Assembly (NCBI GenBank): GCA_963833465.1
Contig: CAWHXW010000003.1
Location: 62,001 to 126,000, forward strand
Length of the DNA: 64,000 nt
Source of the DNA: Fen-1298 sp963833465
GTDB lineage: Bacteria; Bacteroidota; Ignavibacteria; UBA10030
Direction: 5' to 3'
Both the position numbers and the translations under genes were made by a program. Below are positions 44,901-53,565 of this stretch, in pieces. Within the stretch, counting starts at the first letter, position 1. Every line of letters begins with the position of its first letter. The notes below the pieces were generated by a model that had not been told where the DNA came from, made no database searches, and saw only the letters and a program-made list of their open reading frames with translations.

Positions 44901-47900
44901 GTGAAGATTGAAAAGAAAAAGATTACTGGCGCTGTTTTGGTCGAAGGCGGAGGCATTGCCGGAGTTCAGGCGTCCCTCGATCTAGCTAATTCAGGTTACA
45001 AGGTTTACTTAGTGAACCGCTCTGCAACTATCGGCGGTATGATGGCTCATCTTGATAAAACTTTTCCAACGGGCGATTGTGCAACTTGTGTTATTTCTCC
45101 AAAGTTAGTTGAATGCGCCAGAAATCTTAATATAGAAATTCTTACACTTTCTGAGCTTGAAAAAATTGAGGGTGAACCGGGAAACTTCAAAGTAACAGTA
45201 AAAAAATCGCCTCGATATATTAATGAAAAAATATGCAACGATTGTGGAGAATGTACTAGTGCATGTCCAGTTGAAGTAAATGATAAATTTAATCGCGATT
45301 TAGGAACGCGAAAAGCAATTCAAAAATATTATGCTCAGGCAATTCCAAACAAGCCAAATATATTAAAGCTTGGACATGCACCATGCAAAATTAAATGTCC
45401 TGCCAATATTAATGTTCAGGGTTACATTCAATTAATAAAAAAGAAAGAGTATTTAAAGGCAATCAATTTAATACGCGAAAGAAATCCATTTGCCGCAATA
45501 TGCGGCCGTGTTTGTCCGGCTCCTTGTGAAACAGCTTGCACTCGCTCTAAAGTGGACAGCCCACTCGCCATTAGACAATTAAAGAGGTTTGCATCCGATC
45601 AGGAAATAAAACTTTATAAATCTGGATTGCTGAAATTACCAGATCAGAAAAATCTATCAGCAGATTCTAAAAAGATCGCAATAGTTGGCGGCGGTCCAGC
45701 CGGATTAACAGCTGCTGGTGACTTGGCAGATAAAGGTTTTGCAGTCACTGTATACGAGTCGAAAGATTCTGCAGGCGGAATGCTCTATTGCGGAATCCCA
45801 CGTTACAGACTTCCCAAGGATATACTCGATTATGAAGTAGAGTTAATAAAGCGCAAAGGCGTTCGAATTGTTCTGAATTGCACTATCGGTAAAGACAAAA
45901 CTTTTTCAGAATTGAAAAAAGAAAATGACGCAGTATTTATCAGTGCAGGCGCTCATGTTAGCAGAAAGTTGGGTATTAACGGTGAAGATAAAAATTGTGT
46001 GAATTACGGCGTGGAATTTCTCAGACAAGCCGCTAGCGAAAAGAACAAGCCGGTTGTTAAGGAAAACGTTGTCGTCATCGGTGGCGGTAATGTTGCAGTT
46101 GACGTGGCAAGAACAGCGCTCAGACTTGGTGCAAAAAGAATTGAGCTGGTCTCGCTTGAACGGCGTAACGAGATGCCTGCATATAAAGAAGAGATTGAAG
46201 CAACACTAGCAGAAGGAATTATTCTGCGAAACGGATGGGGACCAAAACAAATATTAGGTAACAGCTCTGTAGTTGGGATAGAACTTAAACAATGCACAAA
46301 TGTTTTTGATTCGGACGGGAGATTCAAACCGTCCTACAATGAAAATAATATTGTTAAAATTGATACGGATCAGGTAATTGTTGCAATTGGCCAGATGGTA
46401 GACGCTGATTTGACGAAACACATCGGTATTGATTTTGAGCGCGGATGTTTTAAAGTCAATCCTATTACACTTGAAACTTCAGTTGCAGGAATTTTTGCAG
46501 GCGGTGATAATGCGTTCGGCCCGGGAAGCGTGATCCAGGCAGTCGCTGCTGGTAAATGTGCTGCAGAATCCATTGCACGCTATTTGAACAACGAAGATTT
46601 ACTGCCCAATCGTTTTGAGCATTCGCTAAAACCTGTTCCGGAAGAGTTGCTGCCATACGAAAAGAATGTCGTAAAAAAGGAACGTGCTTATGCTGATGAA
46701 CTTAATGTCGAAGATCGAATAGACAATTTCAAGGAAATTGAATACTCGTTTTCAGAAAATGATGCAATTTCTGAAGCTGAGCGTTGCTTAAATTGTGCTC
46801 AATGCTCGGAATGTATGGAATGTGTCTCTGCATGCGAAAAGAAAGCAGTTGAGCATGGAAAGATCGAGCAAAAACTGGAATTGGAAGTTGGTGCAGTCAT
46901 TCTTGCTGCTGGCTTTGATGAGTATGATGCAGAGAAAAAAGGTGAGTATGGATTTAGGCGATATGCTAATGTTGTAACCAGCGTTCAATTTGAGAGAATG
47001 CTTTCCGCTGCAGGCCCGTACCAGGGACATATTATAAGAAAAGACAATGGCAAGGAAGCTAAACGGATAGCATGGATTCAATGTGTCGGATCCCGTGAAT
47101 CGAAACCCGGGAATGAATACTGCTCGTCCATTTGTTGTATGGCTACTACAAAACAAGCTATGATTGCTTCCGAACATACAAGTGGATTGCAAGGCACTAT
47201 CTTCAACATGGATATAAGAGCACACGGAAAAGATTTTGATCAGTATTACGAACGCGCCCGTGCTATGAAAAATATTGAATATATTAAAAGTATGCCTTCG
47301 CGAATTATTCAAATGCCTGGTTCGAACGATTTAAGAATGGCGTATTTTGATCCTGCAAGTGGTTATACTGAAAAGGACTTTGACATAGTAGTGCTTGCAG
47401 TAGGTATTGATCCAAAAATTTCCGTTACAGAAAGCATCCGCAAACTTGGAATTGAAATCAACGATTACGGCTTTTGTAAAACAGACAGACTGTTTCCTTT
47501 GGTTACATCCAAGCCGGGTGTGTTTGTAGCAGGTGCATTCCAGGAACCTAAGGATATTCCAGAAACAGTTATGCAGGCAAGCGCCGCCGCCGCAATGGCA
47601 ATGGAATTGTTATCTTCTGCAAAAGATACATTAGTTGTTTCAAAAGAATATCCGTATGAGCACGATGTTACTGATGAAAGTCCGAGGATTGGTGTATTTG
47701 TTTGCCATTGCGGAATAAATATTGCAGGTACTGTAGATGTGGAAAAGGTAACTGAGTCTATCAAGAATCAGCGTGGAGTTGTGTTTGCTTCCCATACGAT
47801 GCACACATGCTCGGATGCAAGTTTATCTAACATAAAAGAACAAATTGTAAAAAACCGGTTAAATAGAATTGTAGTTGCCTCTTGTACACCTAGGACTCAT

Positions 47901-49364
47901 GAACCTATCTTTCGCGAAACTTTGCGCGAAGCAGGATTAAACCCATATCTCTTCGAACTTGCAAACATCAGAGACCAGTGTTCATGGGTTCATTCCTCTG
48001 AACCGGATAATGCCACTGATAAAGCAATTGAACTTGTGAAAATGTCTATTGCAAGAGCATTCAAGCTATCGTCTTTAGAAGGAGAAAAAATTCCAATTCA
48101 TCAAAATGCTGTTGTGATCGGCGGCGGTGTAAGTGGAATGTCTGCGGCATTATCATTAGCAGAACAAGGTTATGATGTAGATTTGATCGAAAGATCATCT
48201 CAATTAGGAGGAAATTTGGCTCTTGTCCATTCCACGCTTGAGAATGAAAATCTCGATAATTTCAAAACTAACTTGATTGAAAAATTTAGTACGCATAGGA
48301 ATATAGATTATTATTTGAATTCTATAATTGAAAGTGTATCAGGCCATATCGGTGAATTTAAAATTCGAATTACAAAGGATGGAAAACCAAAAGAATTTAC
48401 ATGCGGAGCAATTATAATTGCCACGGGCGCAATACCGGCTGGAACAAAAGAGTACGGTTACGGGTCAGTAAAAAATGTTTTAGTACAAACAGAACTTGAG
48501 GAATCGCTTAACAGCAAGAAGATTGAAAAAAACGGACAGACTTATGTAATGATACAATGTGTGGGCTCGCGTAATTCGGAGAATCCATATTGCAGCAGAA
48601 TATGCTGCTCGATGGCTATTAAGAATGCACTAAAGATTAAAAAGGAAGATCCAACCGCAAAAATTTATATATTATATAGAGATATCAGAACATATGGTTT
48701 CAGGGAAGTTTATTATAAGCAAGCACGCGAAGCCGGAGTTGTGTTTATAAGGTATGATGAAAATAATTTGCCGGTTGTATCAGATGTAAATGGTATATTA
48801 AACTCGGTGAAAGTGGAAAGTCCAGATTTTCCTGAAAGTATCGTAATTGAAGCAGACCATCTTATTTTAAGTACCGGCATAAAAGCCGAAAGAGAAAATA
48901 AAAAGATTTCGGATATGCTCAAAGTGCCGCTCAATTCAAACGGGTTCTATGTTGAAGCCCATATGAAATTACGGCCTGTGGATTTTGCTACAGAGGGTTT
49001 GTTTTTATGCGGATTGGCGCATTCTCCAAAAATGTTAGATGAGAATATTTCTCAGGCAAAAGCTGCTGCTGCGCGTGCCGCGACTATTCTTTCAAAGACT
49101 CATCTGGAAGTTGGTGCACAAGTTTCGATCGTGAATCAAAAAAAATGCATATCATGTATGACATGTGTAAAAGCATGTCCGTATGGTGCACCTTATTGTA
49201 ATTATGATCACAAGGCAGAAATTGAAAGAGCTAAGTGCATGGGATGCGGAATATGCGTAGCTGAATGTCCTGCTCATGCTATTCAACTAAATCATTTTAA
49301 ATCAGATCACTTTAGATCCATGATAGACGAATTATTTAACGTAGAAGAAACTTTACAAGAATGA
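44901..49364 (+). CDS. hdrA: HdrA with internal GltD-like module and duplicated HdrA unit (1487 aa)
   Basis: Start GTG 44901. Residues 1-150: first part of HdrA, FAD motif GGGIAG (17-22) and FeS motif CNDCGECTSACP (112-122). About 155-600: a full GltD/NADPH-GOGAT small-subunit-like insert, with its FeS cysteines (162, 166, 201, 205, 209, 213), FAD motif GGGPAG (263-268) and NAD(P) motif GGGNVAVDVA (394-403). About 620-905: rest of the first HdrA unit (CLNCAQCSECMECVSAC; SSICCM). About 925-1400: a second HdrA unit (FVCHCGINIAGTVD; VVIGGGVSGM; SRICCS). 1416-1456: two ferredoxin clusters. HdrA is the FAD subunit that bifurcates electrons. The insert suggests NAD(P)H supply and a link to the glutamate synthase genes. 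Confidence 0.9.
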   Translation: MKIEKKKITGAVLVEGGGIAGVQASLDLANSGYKVYLVNRSATIGGMMAHLDKTFPTGDCATCVISPKLVECARNLNIEILTLSELEKIEGEPGNFKVTVKKSPRYINEKICNDCGECTSACPVEVNDKFNRDLGTRKAIQKYYAQAIPNKPNILKLGHAPCKIKCPANINVQGYIQLIKKKEYLKAINLIRERNPFAAICGRVCPAPCETACTRSKVDSPLAIRQLKRFASDQEIKLYKSGLLKLPDQKNLSADSKKIAIVGGGPAGLTAAGDLADKGFAVTVYESKDSAGGMLYCGIPRYRLPKDILDYEVELIKRKGVRIVLNCTIGKDKTFSELKKENDAVFISAGAHVSRKLGINGEDKNCVNYGVEFLRQAASEKNKPVVKENVVVIGGGNVAVDVARTALRLGAKRIELVSLERRNEMPAYKEEIEATLAEGIILRNGWGPKQILGNSSVVGIELKQCTNVFDSDGRFKPSYNENNIVKIDTDQVIVAIGQMVDADLTKHIGIDFERGCFKVNPITLETSVAGIFAGGDNAFGPGSVIQAVAAGKCAAESIARYLNNEDLLPNRFEHSLKPVPEELLPYEKNVVKKERAYADELNVEDRIDNFKEIEYSFSENDAISEAERCLNCAQCSECMECVSACEKKAVEHGKIEQKLELEVGAVILAAGFDEYDAEKKGEYGFRRYANVVTSVQFERMLSAAGPYQGHIIRKDNGKEAKRIAWIQCVGSRESKPGNEYCSSICCMATTKQAMIASEHTSGLQGTIFNMDIRAHGKDFDQYYERARAMKNIEYIKSMPSRIIQMPGSNDLRMAYFDPASGYTEKDFDIVVLAVGIDPKISVTESIRKLGIEINDYGFCKTDRLFPLVTSKPGVFVAGAFQEPKDIPETVMQASAAAAMAMELLSSAKDTLVVSKEYPYEHDVTDESPRIGVFVCHCGINIAGTVDVEKVTESIKNQRGVVFASHTMHTCSDASLSNIKEQIVKNRLNRIVVASCTPRTHEPIFRETLREAGLNPYLFELANIRDQCSWVHSSEPDNATDKAIELVKMSIARAFKLSSLEGEKIPIHQNAVVIGGGVSGMSAALSLAEQGYDVDLIERSSQLGGNLALVHSTLENENLDNFKTNLIEKFSTHRNIDYYLNSIIESVSGHIGEFKIRITKDGKPKEFTCGAIIIATGAIPAGTKEYGYGSVKNVLVQTELEESLNSKKIEKNGQTYVMIQCVGSRNSENPYCSRICCSMAIKNALKIKKEDPTAKIYILYRDIRTYGFREVYYKQAREAGVVFIRYDENNLPVVSDVNGILNSVKVESPDFPESIVIEADHLILSTGIKAERENKKISDMLKVPLNSNGFYVEAHMKLRPVDFATEGLFLCGLAHSPKMLDENISQAKAAAARAATILSKTHLEVGAQVSIVNQKKCISCMTCVKACPYGAPYCNYDHKAEIERAKCMGCGICVAECPAHAIQLNHFKSDHFRSMIDELFNVEETLQE

Positions 49365-49828
49365 GCAATAAATTATTTGAGCCAAAAATTGTCACGTTTT
49401 GCTGTCATTTCTGTGCGTATGCATCAGCTGATTTAGCTGGATCAATGCGCATGCAATATCCATCCGGAGTTCGTATAATACGTACACCTTGCACTGGACG
49501 GCTCGAAGTTGAATACTATATGCGCGCATTTGAGAACGGTGCGGATGGAGTTTTAGTAGCAGGTTGCCTCGAAGGCGGATGCCATTTTATTGACGGTAAT
49601 CTTTTTGCTAAAAGGCGCGTGAATTCTATTAGGGATATTCTTGAGGAAAGCGGTATCGAAAAAGAGCGCCTCCGAATGATTAATGTTTCAGCCGCAGGTG
49701 CGATCAGTTTAGTTGAAAAAATTAATGAAATGGTCAATACAATAAGAGAATTAGGGCCGAGTCCAATAGGGAAAAAGAATGACAGGATAGGCGGAGAATA
49801 CAAAGAATTTGAAATGCTTAATTCATAA
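49361..49828 (+). CDS. mvhD: MvhD-type [2Fe-2S] electron-transfer subunit
   Basis: 155 residues, overlapping hdrA by four bases (ATGA). FCCHFCAYASADLAG carries the N-terminal cysteines missing in the paralogue at 36428; RTPCTGRLEVEYYMRAF and VAGCLEGGCHFIDGNLFAKRR follow. In known complexes MvhD delivers electrons to HdrA from hydrogenase or, in MetFV systems, sits beside MetF and HdrA. No hydrogenase subunit is encoded here. Confidence 0.93.
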   Translation: MSNKLFEPKIVTFCCHFCAYASADLAGSMRMQYPSGVRIIRTPCTGRLEVEYYMRAFENGADGVLVAGCLEGGCHFIDGNLFAKRRVNSIRDILEESGIEKERLRMINVSAAGAISLVEKINEMVNTIRELGPSPIGKKNDRIGGEYKEFEMLNS

Positions 49829-49856
49829 AAAAATTTTTTATTAAGGCGGATTAATA

Positions 49857-50526
49857 ATGATAGTTGCACAAAGAAAAAAAATACCTGAGATATTCGAAAC
49901 AATTAAAGACCACAAAAATCTTCTTGTTCTCGGGTGCGGCACTTGCGTAACTGTTTGCCTTGCAGGAGGCGAACGGGAAGTATCAATTATTTCTTCGGCG
50001 TTAAGGATTGCATCGCAAAAGGCGGGGAAAAAAATAAAAGTTAACGAATTCACAATTGAACGACAATGCGACAATGTCTTTATTGAAAGTGCTGCGGAAG
50101 AAATCAAGAAAAATGATGCGGTTCTTTCATTAGGATGTGGTGCAGGTGTGCAGGCGATAGCGGAACGTTATCCGGATACGCCGGTATATGCAGGGCTTGA
50201 TACAAAGTTCCTTGGCATACTTGAATCAAGAGGTGTCTGGACAGAAAAAATGTATGCAGTGCGGAACATGCGTTCTGTCCGATTTTGGAGGCATTTGTCC
50301 TATTACACGTTGCGCAAAACATATGATGAATGGTCCCTGCGGCGGTTCGCGAGAAGATAGATGCGAAATTAGAGCAGATCAACCCTGTGCTTGGCAGCTA
50401 ATTTATAAACGGTTAAAAGATATTGGTCAGCTTGATAAAATTGCAAAGGAATATCCGGCTAAAAATTGGAGTACAAGCTTAAACAGCGGTAGCCGAACAA
50501 TAATTCGCGAAGATCATAGAATTTAA
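49857..50526 (+). pseudogene. metV: MetV-like protein with zinc/FeS cysteine domain, frameshifted in an A6 run
   Basis: Frame one (from ATG 49857) carries GCGTCVTVCLAGG and the CxxG region and reaches GVWTEK. Frame two begins KCMQCGTCVLSDFGGICP and continues TRCAKHMMNGPCGGS and CEIRADQPCAW to 50526. The joined sequence, with one A removed from the A6 run at 50245-50250, reads GVWTEKCMQCGTC, the family pattern, and would be about 222 residues, normal for MetV. MetV binds MetF and holds extra cysteine clusters. The internal frame at 50188 is not a gene of its own. Homopolymer error or transcript slippage are both possible. Confidence 0.85.
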
Positions 50527-50979
50527 AAAAATATATCAGCAGTAATAAAATCGTCAAATACATAATGTGAGAATATTTAATAGATATCGTAAAATATAAT
50601 TGGCTCATTACTAAGTTGAGTATTTTCTAATTTTTATATCATTTCAAAATAACAAATCTTCAAAGAATAGTCTTCAACCTCAGCACATTAATCTTTCATT
50701 CAAACTTACGGTTTACTTTTCGCTATAGTTAAGGTTCGTGCGTTCGAATTGTGATCAAGAAGAGAAAAATCGAATCTTTTCAGATTTAAGTATTCATGTA
50801 TCAAAAATATCAATAGATAATTACTATTTCGTTCTTGATCAAAAAATCAAGATTTTTTGCTTTTAATTTCTTCTTTATAAATCCTTTATGGTCATTTGAC
50901 ATCTTTTTATATCCTTTGAATTGCGCTTTCGGTTCAATCTTTTAAAATTAACACTGCGCTAAAGGAAAGGATATAAAAT
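50527..50979. other. Intergenic region upstream of the kdp operon
   Basis: About 450 bp with no gene. It carries the terminator-like hairpin described separately and must hold the kdp promoter and KdpE sites, which were not identified. The kdpC ribosome-binding site (AAAGGAAAGGATAT) precedes the ATG at 50980. Confidence 0.5.
50833..50858 (+). terminator. Intrinsic-terminator-like hairpin before the kdp operon
   Basis: TCTTGAT (50833-50839), a six-base loop CAAAAA, then ATCAAGA (50846-50852), followed by T6 (50853-50858). The stem is 7 bp but AT-rich. It could end the redox operon's transcript (300 bp downstream of metV) or serve as a leader element for kdp. Confidence 0.5.
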
Positions 50980-51573
50980 ATGTTTCTAAAAAATCTTTGC
51001 ACTTCAATTATCACACTTGCTCTTTTCACAATCCTGACTGGTTTGATCTATCCGTTTGCAGTAACAGGAATAGCCCAGTTGGTTTTTCCGCACAAAGCAA
51101 ATGGAAGTCTTATAGAAAAAAATAGAAAAGCATTAGGATCCGAATTGATCGGGCAACCGTTCAACGACCCGAAATATTTTTGGAGCCGGCTCTCGGCAAC
51201 GACACCATTCCCCTATAACGACGGATCATCAAGCGGGTCAAATTACGGGCCGCTCAACATGGCATATCTGGATGGAATTAATAAAAGAGTGCAAGATTTA
51301 AAATCCGCCGATACATCGAATTCCCAAGTGGTTCCAGTCGATCTTGTGACAGCTTCCGGAAGCGGGCTTGATCCCCACATCAGTTTTGCTGCAGCCCTTT
51401 ACCAGCTTCCTAGAGTAGCACGTGTAAGAAATCTTAGCAAGGAAAAGCTTCAAGTCTTAATCAGTAAATGCTCAGAAGGACGAACATTCGGATTCCTCGG
51501 TGAACCTCGTGTTAATGTGCTCGAGCTGAACCTTGCTCTCGATGAAATTCAATCCTTATCGGGAGGGAATTAA
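50980..51573 (+). CDS. kdpC: Potassium-transporting ATPase subunit C
   Basis: 197 residues. One N-terminal membrane helix (about 8-32) and the periplasmic KdpC domain: LIGQPFNDPKYFWSRLSAT, SSGSNYGPLN, TASGSGLDPHIS, GFLGEPRVNVLELNLALD. KdpC is the chaperone-like subunit of the KdpFABC high-affinity potassium pump. It is the first gene of the operon here; the usual order is kdpF-A-B-C. Confidence 0.96.
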   Translation: MFLKNLCTSIITLALFTILTGLIYPFAVTGIAQLVFPHKANGSLIEKNRKALGSELIGQPFNDPKYFWSRLSATTPFPYNDGSSSGSNYGPLNMAYLDGINKRVQDLKSADTSNSQVVPVDLVTASGSGLDPHISFAAALYQLPRVARVRNLSKEKLQVLISKCSEGRTFGFLGEPRVNVLELNLALDEIQSLSGGN

Positions 51574-51575
51574 CC

Positions 51576-51707
51576 ATGGACGACATTATTTATATCGGCG
51601 TCGCTGTTGTTTTTTTTATTCTTACGTGGGGACTTCTAAAAATGTGTGAAGCCCTTCTACCTGAAGCTGATAAAAAAGTTGAAGAAAAATCAGGAGATAC
51701 TCTATGA
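51576..51707 (+). CDS. Small membrane protein encoded between kdpC and kdpF
   Basis: 43 residues starting two bases after the kdpC stop, with GGGAGGG upstream. One hydrophobic helix (about 4-20, GVAVVFFILTWGLL) then an acidic, Lys-rich tail (EALLPEADKKVEEKSGD). Its stop overlaps the kdpF start (ATGA). Small ORFs before kdpF occur in some bacteria, but this one is not a recognised Kdp subunit. It may modulate assembly. Confidence 0.6.
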   Translation: MDDIIYIGVAVVFFILTWGLLKMCEALLPEADKKVEEKSGDTL

Positions 51708-51796
51708 GTTTATTATATATCATTTCAGGAATTATCTCGGTTGGCCTTTTGATTTATCTATTCATTGCATTACTGAAGCCGGAGATATTCGAATGA
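51704..51796 (+). CDS. kdpF: Potassium-transporting ATPase subunit F
   Basis: 30 residues, a single membrane helix (LYIISGIISVGLLIYLFIAL) ending KPEIFE, which is the usual KdpF ending. Its start overlaps the preceding ORF and its stop overlaps kdpA (ATGA), tight translational coupling. KdpF stabilises the pump in the membrane. Confidence 0.9.
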   Translation: MSLLYIISGIISVGLLIYLFIALLKPEIFE

Positions 51797-53535
51797 CACT
51801 TAATGGGATTTTACAAATCGCGTTTTACCTTGTAGTGCTGACGCTTCTTGCAAAACCGCTCGGTGCATTTATGGCACGCATATACCAGCGGGAAAAAACT
51901 TTTCTTGACCCTCTTCTTGGTCCATTGGAACGCGTTATTTATCGAATTGCAAGAATCAATCCCGATGAAGAAATGGATTGGAAAGCAAATGCCATTGCAT
52001 TGCTCATCTTTAATTTTGTGGGACTGATAACCGTCTATGTTTTACAGCGCATTCAACAATTCCTTCCTTTCAATCCGCAAGCAATGGCAGCTGTCACGCC
52101 TGATTCATCATTCAATACTGCAGTAAGTTTCTCCACAAATACTAACTGGCAAGGCTACAGCGGTGAAACAACCATGAGTTATTTAACGCAGATGCTCGGG
52201 TTGACAGTTCAGAATTTCATTTCAGCAGCAACCGGCATGGCAATTCTTGCTCTCTTTATCCGAGGCATAGCACGACATTCTGCAAAGACGCTCGGTAATT
52301 TCTGGGTCGATATGACCCGAAGCACACTGTATATACTCCTGCCTCTTGCTATTGTATTCTCGCTTATACTCGTATCGCAGGGAGTCATCCAGAATAATTC
52401 TGCATATGTCTCTGTCCCTTTTCTCCAATCTACAGTTGATACAGGTGGTGTGAAAGTAACGAATCAAGTTTTGGCGATGGGACCAGCGGCATCGCAGATT
52501 GCCATCAAGCAGTTAGGAACCAATGGCGGCGGTTTCTTCAATGTCAATTCAGCGCATCCGTTTGAGAATCCTACTCCCCTTTCAGATTTTTTAGAGATGC
52601 TTGCAATTTTGCTTATACCTGCAGCATTGTGTTATACATTTGGTAAAATGGTCAAGGATACACGCCAGGGATGGGCAATATTCGCTGCGATGATGTTGAT
52701 TCTTGTCGTAGCGATATTCTTTATGTATGGCGTTGAAGGTTCAGGCAATCCAAAACTCGCTGCACTCCGTGTCGATCAGCAAGCGACTTCAATTAATCCA
52801 GGTGGAAATATGGAAGGAAAAGAAGTCCGATTTGGAATTCCTAATTCAGCAGTCTGGGCAACGGCAACAACAGCAGCATCGAACGGCTCTGTAAATTCCA
52901 TGCACGATTCATATACTCCGCTCGGTGGCATGATAACACTCATCATGATTCATCTTGGAGAAGTCGTGTTTGGCGGGGTTGGTTCAGGTTTATATGGCAT
53001 GCTTGTGTTTGTAATAGTTGCTGTCTTTGTTGCAGGCTTGCTTGTAGGACGAACCCCTGAATATTTAGGTCATAAAATTGAATCGTACAAAATGAAGATG
53101 GCATCGATCCTCATTCTTATTATGCCTATAACTGTTCTTGTACTGACGGCGCTTGCAGTTGTTACAACAGCTGGAAAAGCAGGTATCTTCAATCCGGGTC
53201 CGCATGGGTTCAGCGAAATCCTCTATGTTTTTACATCACAAGCGAATAATAATGGAAGCGCTTTTGCCGGAGCAAATGTCAACACTCCGTTTTACAATCT
53301 TACCGGCGGATTAGCAATGTTAATTGGCCGTTACTGGCTCGCTGTTCCGACTCTTTCACTTGCAGGTTCTCTCGTAAGGAAAAAACTGGTCCCTGCGGGA
53401 GAAGGAACTCTTCCAACCCACACACCATTGTTCATCTTTTGGCTTATTGCGGTTGTGCTGATTGTCGGAGCGTTAAACTTCCTACCTGCTCTCGCACTTG
53501 GTCCGATTGTCGAACATTATATGATGATACAGTAA
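51793..53535 (+). CDS. kdpA: Potassium-transporting ATPase subunit A (ion channel)
   Basis: 580 residues from ATG 51793; the longer frame upstream (to 51646) is the kdpF region read out of frame. KdpA has the multi-pass, SKT-family fold with conserved TPDSSFNTAVSFSTNTNWQ, YLTQMLGLTVQNFISAATG, GTNGGGFFNVNSAHPFENP and ANNNGSAFAGAN selectivity loops. It binds and takes in potassium. Confidence 0.97.
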   Translation: MTLNGILQIAFYLVVLTLLAKPLGAFMARIYQREKTFLDPLLGPLERVIYRIARINPDEEMDWKANAIALLIFNFVGLITVYVLQRIQQFLPFNPQAMAAVTPDSSFNTAVSFSTNTNWQGYSGETTMSYLTQMLGLTVQNFISAATGMAILALFIRGIARHSAKTLGNFWVDMTRSTLYILLPLAIVFSLILVSQGVIQNNSAYVSVPFLQSTVDTGGVKVTNQVLAMGPAASQIAIKQLGTNGGGFFNVNSAHPFENPTPLSDFLEMLAILLIPAALCYTFGKMVKDTRQGWAIFAAMMLILVVAIFFMYGVEGSGNPKLAALRVDQQATSINPGGNMEGKEVRFGIPNSAVWATATTAASNGSVNSMHDSYTPLGGMITLIMIHLGEVVFGGVGSGLYGMLVFVIVAVFVAGLLVGRTPEYLGHKIESYKMKMASILILIMPITVLVLTALAVVTTAGKAGIFNPGPHGFSEILYVFTSQANNNGSAFAGANVNTPFYNLTGGLAMLIGRYWLAVPTLSLAGSLVRKKLVPAGEGTLPTHTPLFIFWLIAVVLIVGALNFLPALALGPIVEHYMMIQ

Positions 53536-53565
53536 ATTTATTATAGAATTGAAGGAAACAATTTA

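Noticed and set aside
46788..47312. 174-codon minus-strand frame in hdrA
   Set aside because: Antisense to a continuous 1,487-codon reading frame with recognised domains.
50188..50526. Independent 112-codon gene overlapping metV
   Set aside because: Only the part after the A6 run is conserved; the first ~20 codons are out-of-frame metV sequence, so it is the tail of a frameshifted metV.
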